From: Dichetophora obliterata
Lineage: Eukaryota > Arthropoda > Insecta > Diptera > Sciomyzidae
Assembly (NCBI GenBank): GCA_963920525.1
Contig: OY986438.1
Span: 176,695,093 to 176,759,092, forward strand
DNA length: 64,000 nucleotides
Direction: 5' to 3'
Numbering within the stretch: the stretch's first letter is position 1; every line of letters starts with the position of its first letter. The notes under the pieces are model-generated. The model was not told the DNA's origin, made no database searches, and saw nothing but the letters and a program-made list of their open reading frames with translations. Of this stretch, positions 31,927 to 43,790 are shown one piece after another. A program made the position numbers and the translations under genes.

Positions 31927-34282
31927 ACTGTCAAGGACAATAAGTACTTAAACAGAACCCACCCATAAAAATCAAAGGACTTCTTTTGAAAAACAGATAA
32001 CAGACAAGATACAACAATTACAACAATAGAGTGTGACTAATCCAATTTATGACAAACACAGCCAGACAATAACAGTTGTTATACTGCGGTTTAAGGGTTT
32101 AATAGATGCGCTTTAAAGCTGGCTATTTAGGGGTTGCAAGCCACTTGAAGAAATAAAATAAATACATATATCAAGCTATTTAGTTGCGAAAATACGCACG
32201 GATGTTCTAATGAGTGCGCGATGCGCCTTTTTTTTCAATATACTCTTTGAACGTTTAGGCCTTAATTGATAATCAGTGTACGTTTGTGTTTTGAATTCTT
32301 AAGGATGTTTTCGAATTTGTGTTGATGCCCTGCTTTCGGCACTTGATTTTTTTCGCTCTTACGCTTGATTGATTGGTTCATTGATTTGAACATGTGTGTC
32401 ATTTGTTGTATAATGAGCCGTATAATTGTGGGCCCTGATTAGCCTTATTCTGCTGTTGTTAAATTTTGTTGTTTCCTTTTTGCGTTACAGTTTTGGGTAA
32501 ATTTCTTACAAAATATACTCACTTTATCTAATTTTCATTTCATTATCAAACATTTAATCTTTATGAGCGGTAGTTGTATTTCTCTTTACCATACTAACAA
32601 AATTTATTTGTTGTTTAGTTGCTCTGATTCACAAGCGATTTATGCCTCCCTTTGGTCTTTCGTTTATTGCATTTATATCACAATAAAATAAAGGTCGTCA
32701 GTAGGCGGCAGCATATTCCATATGTCACTCTTTTCCAGTGTGCCCACCTCATCAACCCCATTAAATGACCCGCTGGGCCATTTATGGCAAAAATGTGTAA
32801 CCTTCTTGATGTGTACTCAGCCTGGGCTAAATCAAATCATACATCCAATAAGTTATTCCCATGAAAATGAAATTGAATTCAAATGTAATAAAATATCGGT
32901 GTGTTCTTATTTTGTTTGTAGAGTAAAGTAAATAAATGGAAACTATGGTAGAGAAATGTAATGACAATTTGGAAATAAATTGCAATTTCATAGCAATGAG
33001 AAATACATTCAACTTGTCACTGGTCTCTATATGTATTATATTATCAATGAGAATAAGGCAAAGTTTTCTTCAGGAATACTTTGCTGCTTATTTAAGATTG
33101 GTAGAAAGAGGAGGAACGAATAGATTTCACATCCAAAGCTCTATTGTCAGGATATATTGGAATTTATCTTTTGGAATTTCTTAGGTTATATGTGATAACA
33201 TTGGATAAGACTCATACAGTAAAACAAATGATTCTACTCTGTTTGGTTTCAATATGTAACGAAAGAACTTTCTAATAAATAGGTTTTTTTTAATGTGTCT
33301 AATTATAAATTGGATAAATAGATGTGGTAGAATGGGATATGATGATTTGAAACGTGCTGCAATATGAAGAATCCTTAATCAAATATACTAAGGTCTTGTC
33401 TTTTTGCAAATGTTCCAAATATGCAGCTTTTCTTAACCCTTTCAATTATGATTATCGTATTGCCTGAATAGAAATAATCGCTTGAATAGAAATAATAACA
33501 TGAATCTAAAAGAAAGGTTAAAAGCTTACAATTTCTTCAAAAAACCAAATATAAATAACTGAAGGGCTTATTGCAATAACATGAAAAGCCACTTATGAAA
33601 AGTTGCTTATTTTGAATTTTTGTTTATGTGGCATAACATATTCTTGCAATAAGCTCTTCAATAATAAACAAATATTGTAGTTTCGTGAGCCTATATATCA
33701 GGTTTTTTTCATTGAAATTAATAATTTAATTAATAAATAATTAATTAATTAAATAATAAATTAATAAATTAATAAAATTAAGTTAAATTAACAATTAATT
33801 AATAAATTAATTTTCATTTCATTTTCATCAGTTGACTTTAGTTATCTGTTACTCGCGTTCTATAAGTGCGATCGGATAAAGCTAGACTGCGCACAGTGTG
33901 GCGAGGTCTATAAGATGAGGGACAAAAATAGAAAGAATCATCATAGGTGCATGAAATTAAGCATACGTAATTATTTCATCTTATATATTAATAAGCAAAC
34001 ATCAACTGTTGTATTTTGGTATTTATTTAAGGACTAGTATAAAAACCTGCCTACGACAGGTCTTCCGCACACTTCCTTTTTGGAGCCATTTGCCGAAAGC
34101 ACTTTTTCTCTTTTTAAATCTTGATTTTTTTTTTTTAAATACAAATGTACCACTTTAAATAACATTTTACGTATTAAAGCAGCGTTGGAAAATTAGTTCA
34201 AGTGTAAAAGTGCAAAAAGTCGAGTTTAGTGACATTCATAGTCATACAAAACTTTAAAAACTGGCCTTGCAACCTCCATATA
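31927..34282. other. Presumed intron 3' of the ETS exon
   Basis: About 2.3 kb of AT-rich DNA with T-rich and (TTAA)n-like low complexity at 33715-33815. Short open frames at 32722-33184 have no recognised motif. No YYYDKN-type continuation exon is seen. An 'aaaagtgcaaaaagtcgagt' stretch near 34206 resembles the diverged repeats at 37345-37680. Confidence 0.55.
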
Positions 34283-35113
34283 CAGTTGAGGTCAAAATAA
34301 TAGCAGCGCCCTTATATTCATACATGTTTGGATAAATAATACTAGTCTACGAATTTCGGATCCGGTAAGTCCATTTTCATTCCTATATGTACTTTCAACT
34401 CCGTACTCAGTTTCCTCCTATATTGTAAAATTTTCGAGATACAGGGTGTTTCACGTTTTTAGCAAGTGGTTAGTATTATTGATCTCGAATCTAAACTACT
34501 CACCATAAAATAAAAAGTATAATTTTGTACCGCTATTTATAACCACTATCGTTTCATGTGCTGTAGGGAAGCTAAAATTCTGAGATTATCCAACGAAATA
34601 TCAAAAAATTTTGTATCTTTTGTTTTAGCGGAACTGTAACCGCCCAAATTTAAAATGTCTTTTTTTCATGTAAAAATACACTTAATCAACAGTATTTTTT
34701 TAAATTCTAACTTTGGACAGTAACAGCTCCGCTAAAACAAAAGATAGAAAATTTGTCGATATTTTGTTGGATAATCTCAAAATTTTTCTCCGCTACAGCA
34801 AATGACACGAAAGCGATTGATATACTCATGAAAAATCTGATATTTTTTCTAAAATACAAAATATAATTTTTTATTTTATGGTGAGTAGTTTAGATTCTAG
34901 ATCAATAATACTAAACACGTACCAAAACCGTAAAACACCCTGTATCTAGAAAGTTTTACAATATAGGAGGAAACTGAGGACGGATTTGGAACGAGTATTG
35001 AAAGTACATATAGGAATGAAAATGGACTTACCGGATCCGAAATTTGTAGACTAGTATTATTTATCCAAACATGTCTGAATATAAGGGTACTGCTATTATT
35101 TTGACCGCAGCTG
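34283..35113. mobile_element. Near-complete palindrome, Tc1-type MITE
   Basis: The ends cagttgaggtcaaaataata and the inverse cagctgcggtcaaaataata share a further 'gcag' and continue as inverted arms almost to the centre (about 34283-34650 and 34730-35113). Arm landmarks include 'aatttcggatccggtaagtc', a 'cagggtgttt' block and 'ttagcggaactgtaac'. TA lies on the left (34281-34282); the right flank is CA, possibly mutated. CAGT plus AATAATAGCAG is a common Tc1-group terminus. It has no coding capacity. The arms show about 10% or more divergence by eye. Confidence 0.85.
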
Positions 35114-35775
35114 CACGTAACAACTCAAGTGTCGTTTCGCGGCCGATGCAATATTTTTTGGTATAATCGACTTAAATCGACTCAAAAGAATTTCGTAAAA
35201 TTCTTCCTAACTTTTTTATAAAAGGATGAAAAAAAGAGGTAGTTAGATCAAAAACGTACTATTGTAGAAACCCAATATTGCCACTGATAAGTATCAAATA
35301 TATTTTCAGTGCATACTTTTAGGCTGATCATTTTTGAGAACAGTGTGCCTTGTAAAATTGCTTTACTGTGAAAAAATAATTACAATTTGAGAAATACTAT
35401 GTGCAGAGCAGCATGCTTGCCTTTTATGTTTTAAGATATGCACACTTTCAGGCTGCAGAGTTTGAGAGATATTGAACACGGAGCAGTGTGCTTGCCATTT
35501 ATATATTCAGATAAGGGCAATGAAACGTATATCATTCGAAAGGTACTGACTACAGTAGTGCCGAATCATGTCAGATTTTAAATTTAGGACCTCTGACCCA
35601 AAATATAAAGAATAATGAGTAAAGAATCTCAGGGCTAGGAAGAGGTAGAATGGTGAATGAGGTATCAGATGAAAGGTCTGGCTGCAAAGTATGATTGCAT
35701 TTTAGATTGGTGATCATCAACGAGGAATATGAGCGTACAAAGAGCATTTATAAAATAAAAACTAACAGCTCTGTA

Positions 35776-36174
35776 AAGGCCAAAACACATAGGAGGCATG
35801 CATGCTTCAAGCATCTGACATTTGAGATTGCATATACATATTCTTATAAAGTAGTCCACATCAAAAGTATGCATGCATGCATGATGGTTGAGGATGATTT
35901 TTGCAGGCATCAAAGCTTTGACAAACATAAGCATCAGTTAGCTTTGCTTGAAAAAGCTATATTAACACAGCCAATTGAATTTATTGATTGCTTGAATTAT
36001 TTTAAATTTAGTTCAATGTATTTCCTCGACTTTTTGTTAAACATTTTTGTTGAGTTTCAACATTTTTGGAATTTTTTACATAATCGATATATGCTTGCTA
36101 TGTGATTTAATGCAGCATGCTTCACAGACATGATACATGCCTGAGGCATGCAAGCTTTCTATGTGTTTTGGCCT
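35776..36174. mobile_element. TA-flanked MITE with GCATGC-rich ends
   Basis: The inverted ends aaggccaaaacacatag match exactly over 17 bp, followed on both sides by GCATGC-containing text (gcatgcatgcttcaagc on the left, gcatgcctgaggcatgcaag on the right). TA precedes and follows (35774-35775, 36175-36176). A 136-codon plus-strand frame (35695-36105) runs through it and is judged spurious because it spans the left terminus. Confidence 0.7.
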
Positions 36175-36178
36175 TAAG

Positions 36179-37340
36179 AGATGGAAAAACGGTAAGAGAC
36201 GTAAGAGGGATTTTTAGACATTGATAAAATGTACTAACATCATTCTTTGATACTCGTATCTCTGACGTATACCCTATAATAAGCATTTTTTATGTAACAT
36301 GTGTGAATATATACTGTGATGGTGAAATTTCTTATAAACAGTAAATTTTGAAAAATTTCCTTTATTTCATTATCAAAGTTATGACGATATCTCGATAACT
36401 GTAGTTTTCCTGTACAACGTATTTTTATATGAAAGTCCTGGTTGAGAAAAATAACGGCTTACGAAAGTTTTTTTGGGTAATGTTATTACAGATAGTATAT
36501 TTTAAAAAAATCGGTTTTTTTGATATAAAAATTATTGCTATAATTTGAAACTTGAGACTTTCTTAGTAAAAGTGTGCTGTAATTTTCTAACGGCAGGGTC
36601 AACGTTTCATAATGAGAAAAAACTATTGAAATTTCAGAAAGTTAGTCGAGTTTCGACCACAGGCGATATTAGTATAAGTAGACTTAGGTAAAACAATTGT
36701 TCCGTGTTTCTGAACCGATTTTGATAATTTCTTTTCAATGAATTAGTGTAGGGAGAAGGAATGCACCGAATATTTTTGTGATCGTTGACCTGAAATATGA
36801 GCGTTGAAAGAAAATTTCTGAAATAAAACCTAAACTATAAGAAATGAAAGAAATGGTGTAAGAGGAAATTTTAAACATTGATAAAATGTACAAAAAACGT
36901 TTTTCGCTATCTCTTACGCATACCCTACAGTAAGCATTTTTGTATCTTACATGTGTGATGTTACATTGTGATGGTGAGATTTCTTACAAATAGCAAATTT
37001 TTAAAAATTCCCTTTCTTTTGACACCAAAGCTATGACGATATCTCGAAAACTGTAGCTTTTCTCAGTGTAATCTATTCTATCTACATCTATTTTTGTATG
37101 AAAAGTCCTGGTTTAGAAAAGTAATGGTAAACAAAAGTTTTTTTGGGTTATGTTTTTACAGATAATATATTTAAATAAAAAATTTCGGTTTTTTGATATA
37201 AAAATTATTGCGATAATTTGAAACTTAAGATTTAGTGCAACACATTTTCTTAAGGCAAGGTCAACGCCTCAAAATTAGAAAAAACGATTTAAATTTCAGA
37301 AAGTTGGTCGAATTTCTACCACAGGCGATACTAGTTAATA
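36179..37340. repeat. Diverged direct duplication of about 500 bp
   Basis: 36179-36685 and 36838-37340 share, in order: 'gacattgataaaatgtac' / 'acattgataaaatgtac', 'tataccctataataagcatt' / 'cataccctacagtaagcatt', 'atgacgatatctcgataact' / 'atgacgatatctcgaaaact', 'agtttttttgggtaatg' / 'agtttttttgggttatg' and 'accacaggcgatattagt' / 'accacaggcgatactagt'. The 150-bp spacer holds 'ccgtgtttctgaaccgattt'. No coding capacity. Confidence 0.8.
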
Positions 37341-37680
37341 TAAAACGCCACACTACTTTTCATCAAGATCGCCAGCCTCCCATGCAAATTTTGCAATAAA
37401 AGTGCAATATGTCGAGTTGTAGAAGGTGTAAGAAACGATAATAACTAATTTTTTATTCTACGCAATTACCATATCAAAATATCATCAAGATATGCCACGA
37501 CCTTCGCCCACCTTCCATACAAAATAAAAGTGAAGAATTAAAGTGCAAAACATGTCTCCAGTTGTAAAAAGTATAGGAAAGAAAATGAACTTGTTCATTT
37601 TTAACTTGTTTCACTTAATTATCATATACTTAGTGTATTCAGATTAGCCACGCCCCTAGCCTGTCTCCCACACAATATTC
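37341..37680. repeat. Degenerate tandem repeat, about 150-bp period
   Basis: Three diverged segments contain catcaagat-gccac, agcctcccatgcaaa (variants ccaccttccatacaaa, agcctgtctcccacaca) and aaaagtgcaa-atgtc (variant aaagtgcaaaacatgtc). They follow directly after the 500-bp duplication and may be part of the same larger element. Confidence 0.45.
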
Positions 37681-39346
37681 AATGAAGTTTATTAAATAAA
37701 AAATATTTTTATTTTAATACAAAGCTTTGTTTAAATTTTACAATTTTTTATTGGCCAATAAATTTCTCTGTTATTTTCTCTCATTCTTAAGATGATTGTA
37801 AAATTTAAACATCTTACATTCCATTCCTACATGCTATGGAATGTTTCCTGCTTAAATCTTGGAATGTTTCCATTTCATAGAGGGTTGATATAAACTTGAT
37901 CCAAATTTTTGGTGTTTAACACTCTCTTTTGAAAATGATCTAAGTACTATATAAGTGAAGAAATGCCAGAGTTCTAACTTTTTTTTGAACCGAGAATCAG
38001 TTTGAAACTGAGTTCTAAGCAGAACTCGGACTAGCTCGATTCGATACTCGGTGAAGAGTTCGGCCGTAAATGTATCCTATATAGAAAGGAAATCAAGAAT
38101 TGGAATATTTGAACTAGAAAATTTTTACAGCAACAACGAGTTTTTTGAGTTATAAAGAAATTCGTGGAGTTTTTTTCATAATGTTTTAAAAATGGTTTAA
38201 AAAACGTTAAGGAAAAAATTAAAATATGATTCGACGTAAACTTAGATCCTTAATCTGGTGATTGAAAACCGTAAATTCATTAACAAGCTAGTCTTTTATG
38301 TACTATTTTCTTGATTCATGGAGTTGAAAATATTCAAAATGCTTCGCATAATTATTTGTTGTGAATATTTTTTCTGATGTTAACAGTTTTGTCAAGTTAT
38401 GAGCTTTCGTTTACATTAGGTTTGTTCCTGTACTCTAAAGTTTTCTTTCATTTTACCACTTTAGTAGGTTTTAGTCCGAAAAATGGTAAAATGGCACTAC
38501 TATGCAATCGAGAGAATAAAAATATTTTTCTTCTCTGTTCCGAGAATTTTTTTCTGGTAAAAACATTAAAAATGTCAAACTCCTTAATTTAGCTGCAAAT
38601 TGCACAATATTAAAACTTCTTTGAAACAAATAAAAACTATCGAAATATTAAATGTAAAGGTTTATTTTGGAATTAATTTCAATATTGTAATACAAATAAA
38701 TGTGACAACTCTTTTTAATTTTGACAGACGACTTTATGTGACAGCTTGGAGAATGTTAGTCCGAAAAGCGTTCCCGTACTTTTTTGTGTTTTTCTCAATT
38801 TTTTGAGAGATTTTGTCGTATTCTAACGCTTTTGACAGTTTTACTATTTTTAGTCCAAAATGTACGGGAACAGGACTTTTTTAGAATAAGAAATCTTTAC
38901 AGCTGTATAATTTGAAAAAAAAAATGATTAAGTTATCTTCTTCTATACAAATAAAAATGCAATTGTGTTCGTTTGATTTTTTAAGTTTTATTGAAGTCAA
39001 CCACCAAAATCTTTGCGATCCACTATTTTTCAATTTTCATAAAGTATCTGATCTCACACCCTGTACTACCTGTGCCCCACTTCCCTCTCCCGGACACCAC
39101 CTTGATAGACATCACCTTCTTAGTCCTTCATAAATACATCTTGCACCCACATGTAAAATCCTGACTACAAGACTGATTAGAATCAATAATTTTTTTTTAT
39201 ATCTTCTTTATTTCTGATTAAAAAATTCTTTATGGTAAAAATGAGAAAGAAAAATTATTTAACATTAAAAGTTTTCAATTAATTCTTCCTTCAGTAGTTT
39301 ATATTCGTACCTTGCTCTGCAACGCATGCAACGAGTCGGAACACAT
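37681..39346. other. AT-rich spacer
   Basis: No recognised gene. A short inverted pair around 'cgttcccgtac' (38770) and 'gtacgggaaca' (38863) and a C-rich patch (39055-39125) are the only structured parts. Open frames at 38377-38806 and 38912-39133 lack motifs. Confidence 0.5.
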
Positions 39347-39348
39347 TA

Positions 39349-39789
39349 GGGCTATTCCCAGTTACGGGCAAATAGCTTTGCAAATGTATGCCCTACCAAA
39401 TATTTGCCATCAACTGTGAGCACACTTTTTAGAACACTGTTGCAAGCAAAACTCACAGCTGTTTTGGAGAAAAAAAAAACAACACGAACAGTATTTGTGG
39501 TGTTTTTGATTTTTATTTATCAAAGTGTATTATTTATCAAAGTGAGTTCCATATCAGAGTCTGTTAATTTTGTTTTATTAGCGGCGTTTGGCTAAAATGT
39601 GACAGCTGATTGATTGGCAAATAAGTTTTGCCCATGCTCGACTGTTTGCAATGCGATTTTAGTGTTGCAAATTTGACACAGTCGGGCAAATGCAAATCTG
39701 TACATTTTGTTGTTGTGTTGAAAATATTTGCCATCATATTTTGCAAATGCCACGATGCCACGCTATTTGCCCGTAATCGGGAATAGCCC
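39349..39789. mobile_element. TA-flanked MITE (gggctattccc ends)
   Basis: gggctattcccagttacggg at 39349 and the inverse of cccgtaatcgggaatagccc ending at 39789 form the terminal repeats, both continuing with caaatagc. TA flanks both ends (39347-39348, 39790-39791). The element is 441 bp and non-coding. Confidence 0.85.
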
Positions 39790-40171
39790 TATTATAAGAA
39801 AAACAAAGCAGCATGAAGTAGCAGAAGATAAGTAATAAAAAATTATGTTTAAGTGCTTAAAAGAAGCAATTAAAGTGATGATATTGTTGTTGCCTTTTGT
39901 TTTTGTAAAAAAATTTTTAATAAGCTGCAGAAACAACTAAGCGAATATTTTCTATTTGACTGCAATTTCTAATTATTTCAAGCTTTTCGACGCTGTTAAA
40001 ATAAAACAAGGAGTAACGATTGCGTAAACATTGGTCTTAAATTTATTTTGTGTGTTTGTATGGCTTTCTATTTTCCTACACTGGAATAATTTTAATGCAA
40101 AGAAGATGGGGTATTGAAGCTATTTTTCAACAGAAAAGTGTTTCAATCCATTTTGAGTCTTGCTTACTAAT

Positions 40172-40430
40172 TTAGTTGGCGCTACAACCGTATCGATACC
40201 AGCCATTTTTTTTCCTCACTTGCTGGCGCCAGTTGGAAATTCCAAGTTTCGTCAGGTTGCCCTCTACTTGGTCTTTGCAACGAAGATGCGGTCGTTCTCT
40301 TCTATGTTGACCGCTTCTGGGTACCGAATAGAATGTTTTCTTCAGCAGAGCATGACCTAGCCAGTGCAGCCGCTCGATTTTATTGCGCTTGGCTATGTCG
40401 ATGTCGGCGTACTGCTCGTACAGTTCATCA
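40172..40430 (-). pseudogene. RTE-like non-LTR C-terminal fragment
   Basis: The minus strand reads 'WNDELYEQYADIDIAKRNKI', ERLHWLGHALL, 'RRERPHLRCKDQVEGNL' and LGISNWRQQ. The order RIQRLRWLGHVxRM ... RRRGRPxxRWxDxVxxDL ... W is the usual tail of RTE-type and related non-LTR proteins. It is truncated at both ends, so only the tail remains. Confidence 0.7.
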
Positions 40431-40439
40431 TTCCACTGA

Positions 40440-40637
40440 TGCTGCCACAATGGCAGCTATAAAATTGTCTTCCAGGGCTTCAATTCGTCCCTGAACACGA
40501 GGGACTTCACGCAGCCCTATTGGGGTCAAATCGCATAATCTTGGCGGCCAATGGACTGCTCCAAAACGTGAGATTAATTGCTCAGTAGACTCGCCTCTCA
40601 ATAGGTCCATAGTACCGCGTGACGGTACCCTAATCAA
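40440..40637 (-). pseudogene. DD41D transposase fragment
   Basis: The minus strand reads TMDLLRGESTEQLISRFGAV then HWPPRLCDLTP, closely matching the copy at 21790-21890, followed by EALEDNFIAAI. The segment with the third catalytic Asp (LDYFLW...) is replaced by IGLREVPRVQG. Fragment only; no terminal repeats are recognised. Confidence 0.75.
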
Positions 40638-41441
40638 CTCAAATTCGGAGAAATTGAGATCAAAAATTAAATCAATTGTGTCAACATTCGTATCATTATC
40701 TTAATTTAATATAAATTCATTGATTTCATTAGCATAATTTTTTTGAATATTCATCTACGAGAAGATATAAAAGGATCTGATGAAAGCAGTATCCCACGGA
40801 ATAGATCTATATTGGATAGTTCTCAAGAATTTGTACCGCTATGATTTAAGCTAGTTTTTCTAAACTATTTATGACTAACATCTAAAGCAATACAACTAAT
40901 ATTTTTTCATACATAAGCCTACAATCTTTACTACAATTCTTACCTACGAGGATCTTAATGGCTGAAAATGACAGCGTTTTTAAGAAGTTACGCAGGGAGT
41001 GGAAGTTCTAACCGAAATTAATAATTCTAGTGAATGTTGTAGTCAGAGCCCTAAAAAATAATTCGAGACGAACCACGATCAAATCAGATCAGCGTATAAC
41101 TCGAGAAATCTTGACCCTGACTGAAAATATCTAGTTTTCGACGCCACCTAGCAAGAAAAAAATGACTAAAAAATTTTTAGGATATTTTTTTGTATTATTT
41201 ACTTTAAAAAATTTTAAGTTTCTAAAGCAAAGGACTTAAAAGCAATTTCGGGATTGATAATTAAGAATACCGGGATCGCGGAATTAATCCGATACAGATA
41301 AAAAGTAATTTAAAAAAAAATTCGTCTGCAAGTTATGAAAGTTAGGATATTTTTTAATAAAATATTGTCCAAATAAATTAAAAAAAACTCAGTCTACTTA
41401 AATTTTTTATAAAAAGTTAATTTGTTTTATTTCTTAATATA
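40638..41441. other. AT-rich spacer
   Basis: Nothing recognised in about 0.8 kb. Confidence 0.5.
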
Positions 41442-41520
41442 TAAAGGGTGGTTAAATTTTAAGGGCCGATGTTGATTTTGAATAAAACACAAATTATTTA
41501 GGAAATTATTGTCATTTCTT

Positions 41521-42074
41521 AAGATCAAGTGAGTTTTCAAGAAGGCAACAACAACAACAACAACTCTGTATATAGTCAATCACTTAGCTGACTAGACAGT
41601 CTGTTTCGGAAATAGCTACATATTCCTCATCAGTAGTCTTTGAGTGATTAAGCTGTGATCTACTCACTGTTTAAACTAGCATATGAATGTGCAGATCCTC
41701 TAATTCATTCTTATGAATTGTATGGCTGCTAATCATATGACACTTCAAAGCAGGAGGCCATTTTAGATCACCGCCATCAACTCTATCAAGGGTTGCCATC
41801 TGTTCTAGTTGCTTCTTCATTTATTTCAATATTCATTAGTGTTCGATTGTTTGTCGAAATGCACCATAGAAATGAAACGAGTTTTTGCTTCGCCAGAAGC
41901 TAGTGTTCAAACTGAAAGGTGGCTATTTTCACAACTATTTTCTAGTCAGCTAAGTGATTAACTCTATATAGAGTTGTTGTTGTTGTTGTTGTTGTTGCCT
42001 TCTTGAAAACTCACTTGATCTAAAGCTCACAATCTTAATTCATGTAATTATTCAATAGATCATAAAAACTAATT
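41521..42074. mobile_element. Deleted foldback element inside the mariner
   Basis: A direct arm (41521-41938) is followed at once by an inverted arm piece (41941-42074) containing a long GTT run; the rest of the second arm is missing. The right terminus '...cataaaaactaat' is the same as at 26665. The 17-bp sequence aattattgtcatttctt occurs on both sides (41504-41520 and 42075-42091) and belongs to the mariner. Confidence 0.85.
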
Positions 42075-42082
42075 AATTATTG

Positions 42083-42930
42083 TCATTTCTTTTTATTATG
42101 ATAATATTGGTATGGTTCAATTATGTATGGAACAAAATATCTGCACACCTCCATCCGATGGTTCAAATTTTCGATGACGCTGAGGCATAATTGAGGTTCT
42201 ATGCCGTTAATGTGTCGAATTATCTCATCCTTTAGCTCTTGAATTGTTGCTGGCTTATTGAAGTATACCTTTTCTTTCAAATAACCCCATTGTTTCGTTA
42301 GCTGTGTGGCAAGTGGCACCGTCCTGTTGAAACTACATACTATCCACATCCATATCTTCGAATTCGGGCCATAAAAAGTTCGTTATTATCTCACGATAGC
42401 GAACACCATTCACAGTAACTGCCTGACCGGCCTCATTTTGGAAAAAATACGGCCCGACGATGCCGCCAGCCCATAAACTGCACCAAACAGTCCCTCTTTG
42501 TGAGTGCATTGGTTTTTCGACAATCACTCTTGGATTATCATTCGTCCAAATACGGCAATTCTGCTTATTGACGAATCCACTGAGGTGAAAATGTGCCTCA
42601 TCACTGAAGATGATTTTCTTCGAAAATTGATCAACCACTGTTGCCATTTACGCCATTTGAGGACGCTTGAAATGGTCAAGAGGCTTTAGTTCTTGAGTCA
42701 ATTGCACCTTGTAAGAGTGTAAATGCAAGTCTTTATGCATAATGTTCATCAACGACGAGCATGAGAGGTGCAATTGTTGGGCACGACGACGAGTTGAGGT
42801 GGACGGCTCTTCAGCCACACTATCGCAAACAGCAGCAATATTTTCTGCAGTACGAGCTGTACGAGCATGCACTGGTGCATGCACTGGTGTTTTCACATCT
42901 CCACGATTTTTTTCGATTGTACGCACATTT
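42083..42930 (-). pseudogene. DD41D transposase pseudogene
   Basis: Minus strand from 42926: the linker with 'RTAENIAAVCDSVAEEPSTS', then RRRAQQLHLS of the second helix-turn-helix, 'QLTQELKPLDHFKR', 'KKIIFSDEAHFHLSGFVNKQ' (first Asp intact), VEKPMHSQRGTVWC, 'AVTVNGVRYREIITNF' and the second Asp in FQQDGATCHTAN. The Trp before FQQD is a TAG stop, and after HTANETM a deletion joins directly to a GYLKEKVYFNKPATI reading in another frame. The roughly 35-residue stretch with the third Asp (SCDLTPxDFFLWG) is gone. The C-terminus (HINGIEPQLCLSVIENLNHR) remains. Confidence 0.9.
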
Positions 42931-43389
42931 GGACGATTAAATTGACCGAAAAAATCACGAAGTGCACGATATGCATTTTGATTTGTACATCCATTTTCAT
43001 AATAAGCCTGAATAAATTTTACGTGTTGCTCAATTGTGTATCTTTCAATGATTCAAATTGAATTAGTCTGAAATTGAGAAATGTCGAATGAAATGCAGAA
43101 AAAAACTTGGCGTTTAAGTGTGGTTCACATTCAACATCGGCCCTTATGATTTAACCACCCTTTATAAGGGACGAGAATATATATTTATATTTGGTATGTA
43201 TATATATTATTATTCATATAATGATACTAACATACAAAATATACATTTTTTTAAATCACTGTGTGTGGCGACAATTTATAATATTTTTTATTCCTTTGTG
43301 CCGGGTTAAACTTACATATATTATATAAATTTCAGCATGAAGGTCCAATTTTTACTGAAAAGCTGCTCACTTTCATTGAAGAATAATCA

Positions 43390-43590
43390 CTGTTCGGCCG
43401 ATGTACGGCCGCTGTACGCCCGTTGTACATCGAGATAATTTCAAAACGGCCTCTGTGCAGCCGCTGTTTGGTCAAAAACTCCTGCAAAAGACCCATGTAC
43501 GACCCTTTTACGGCCGAGAAAAATATTTAAAATTAGGCTTTGTTAGGTCGCTGTTTGGCTTAAGCTATAAAAGTTTTAATTTTTACTAGG
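43390..43590 (+). repeat. GC-richer degenerate repeat of a cggccG(C/A)TGTacgg motif
   Basis: gttcggccgatgtac, gtacggccgctgtac, 'tacgcccgttgtac', 'aacggcctctgtgcagccgctgtt', 'ttttacggccgag' and 'ttaggtcgctgtttgg' recur within 200 bp of otherwise AT-rich DNA. In the 62-codon plus frame (43401-43589) this gives repeated V(Q/R)(P/S)(L/F)(F/Y)G. It could be a minisatellite or the edge of an unknown element; I do not call it a gene. Confidence 0.4.
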
Positions 43591-43594
43591 GTTT

Positions 43595-43790
43595 TTATCT
43601 AAAAAGACCTACCACGCTATGGAAGGCCAATTGTCGAAGATGTCGATAATATCATGGAAATCTTCGAGTCCGACCGTAAGCTCTGTTTCAATTGCTCAGA
43701 AGTTAAAATTGCTCAAAAAACCGTTTGGAACCATTTCGATAGTGGGTTTCGAGGGTTAAGTGGACTTGGTGTCCGCACCTGACACCAAGT
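43595..43790 (+). pseudogene. Mariner (irritans-like) transposase N-terminal fragment
   Basis: GRPIVEDVDNIMEIFESDR, then in a shifted frame 'SSVSIAQKLKIAQKTVWNHF'. This is the linker and second helix-turn-helix of Himar-like mariners (GRPxxxNVDKIMEIIExDRHVSxxSIAQELKIxxKTVxNHL). About 65 residues, one indel, truncated on both sides. Confidence 0.7.

Larger units (their letters stand above)
41444..43162 (-). mobile_element. DD41D mariner-like element with a foldback insertion
   Basis: The left end aagggtggttaaattttaag, continuing 'ggccgatgtt', matches the inverse of the right end (aagggtggttaaatcataag, then ggccgatgtt), a terminal repeat of about 30 bp. TA flanks at 41442-41443 and 43163-43164. 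A minus-strand transposase lies at 42083-42930, and a foldback element occupies 41521-42074. Without it the element is about 1.15 kb. Confidence 0.9.

Noticed and set aside
33715..33815. ttaattaa-rich stretch as a regulatory island or origin
   Set aside because: Simple AT low complexity without any other supporting feature.
35695..36105. 136-codon plus-strand open frame
   Set aside because: It starts outside and runs across the left terminus of a TA-flanked MITE, with no motif; likely chance.
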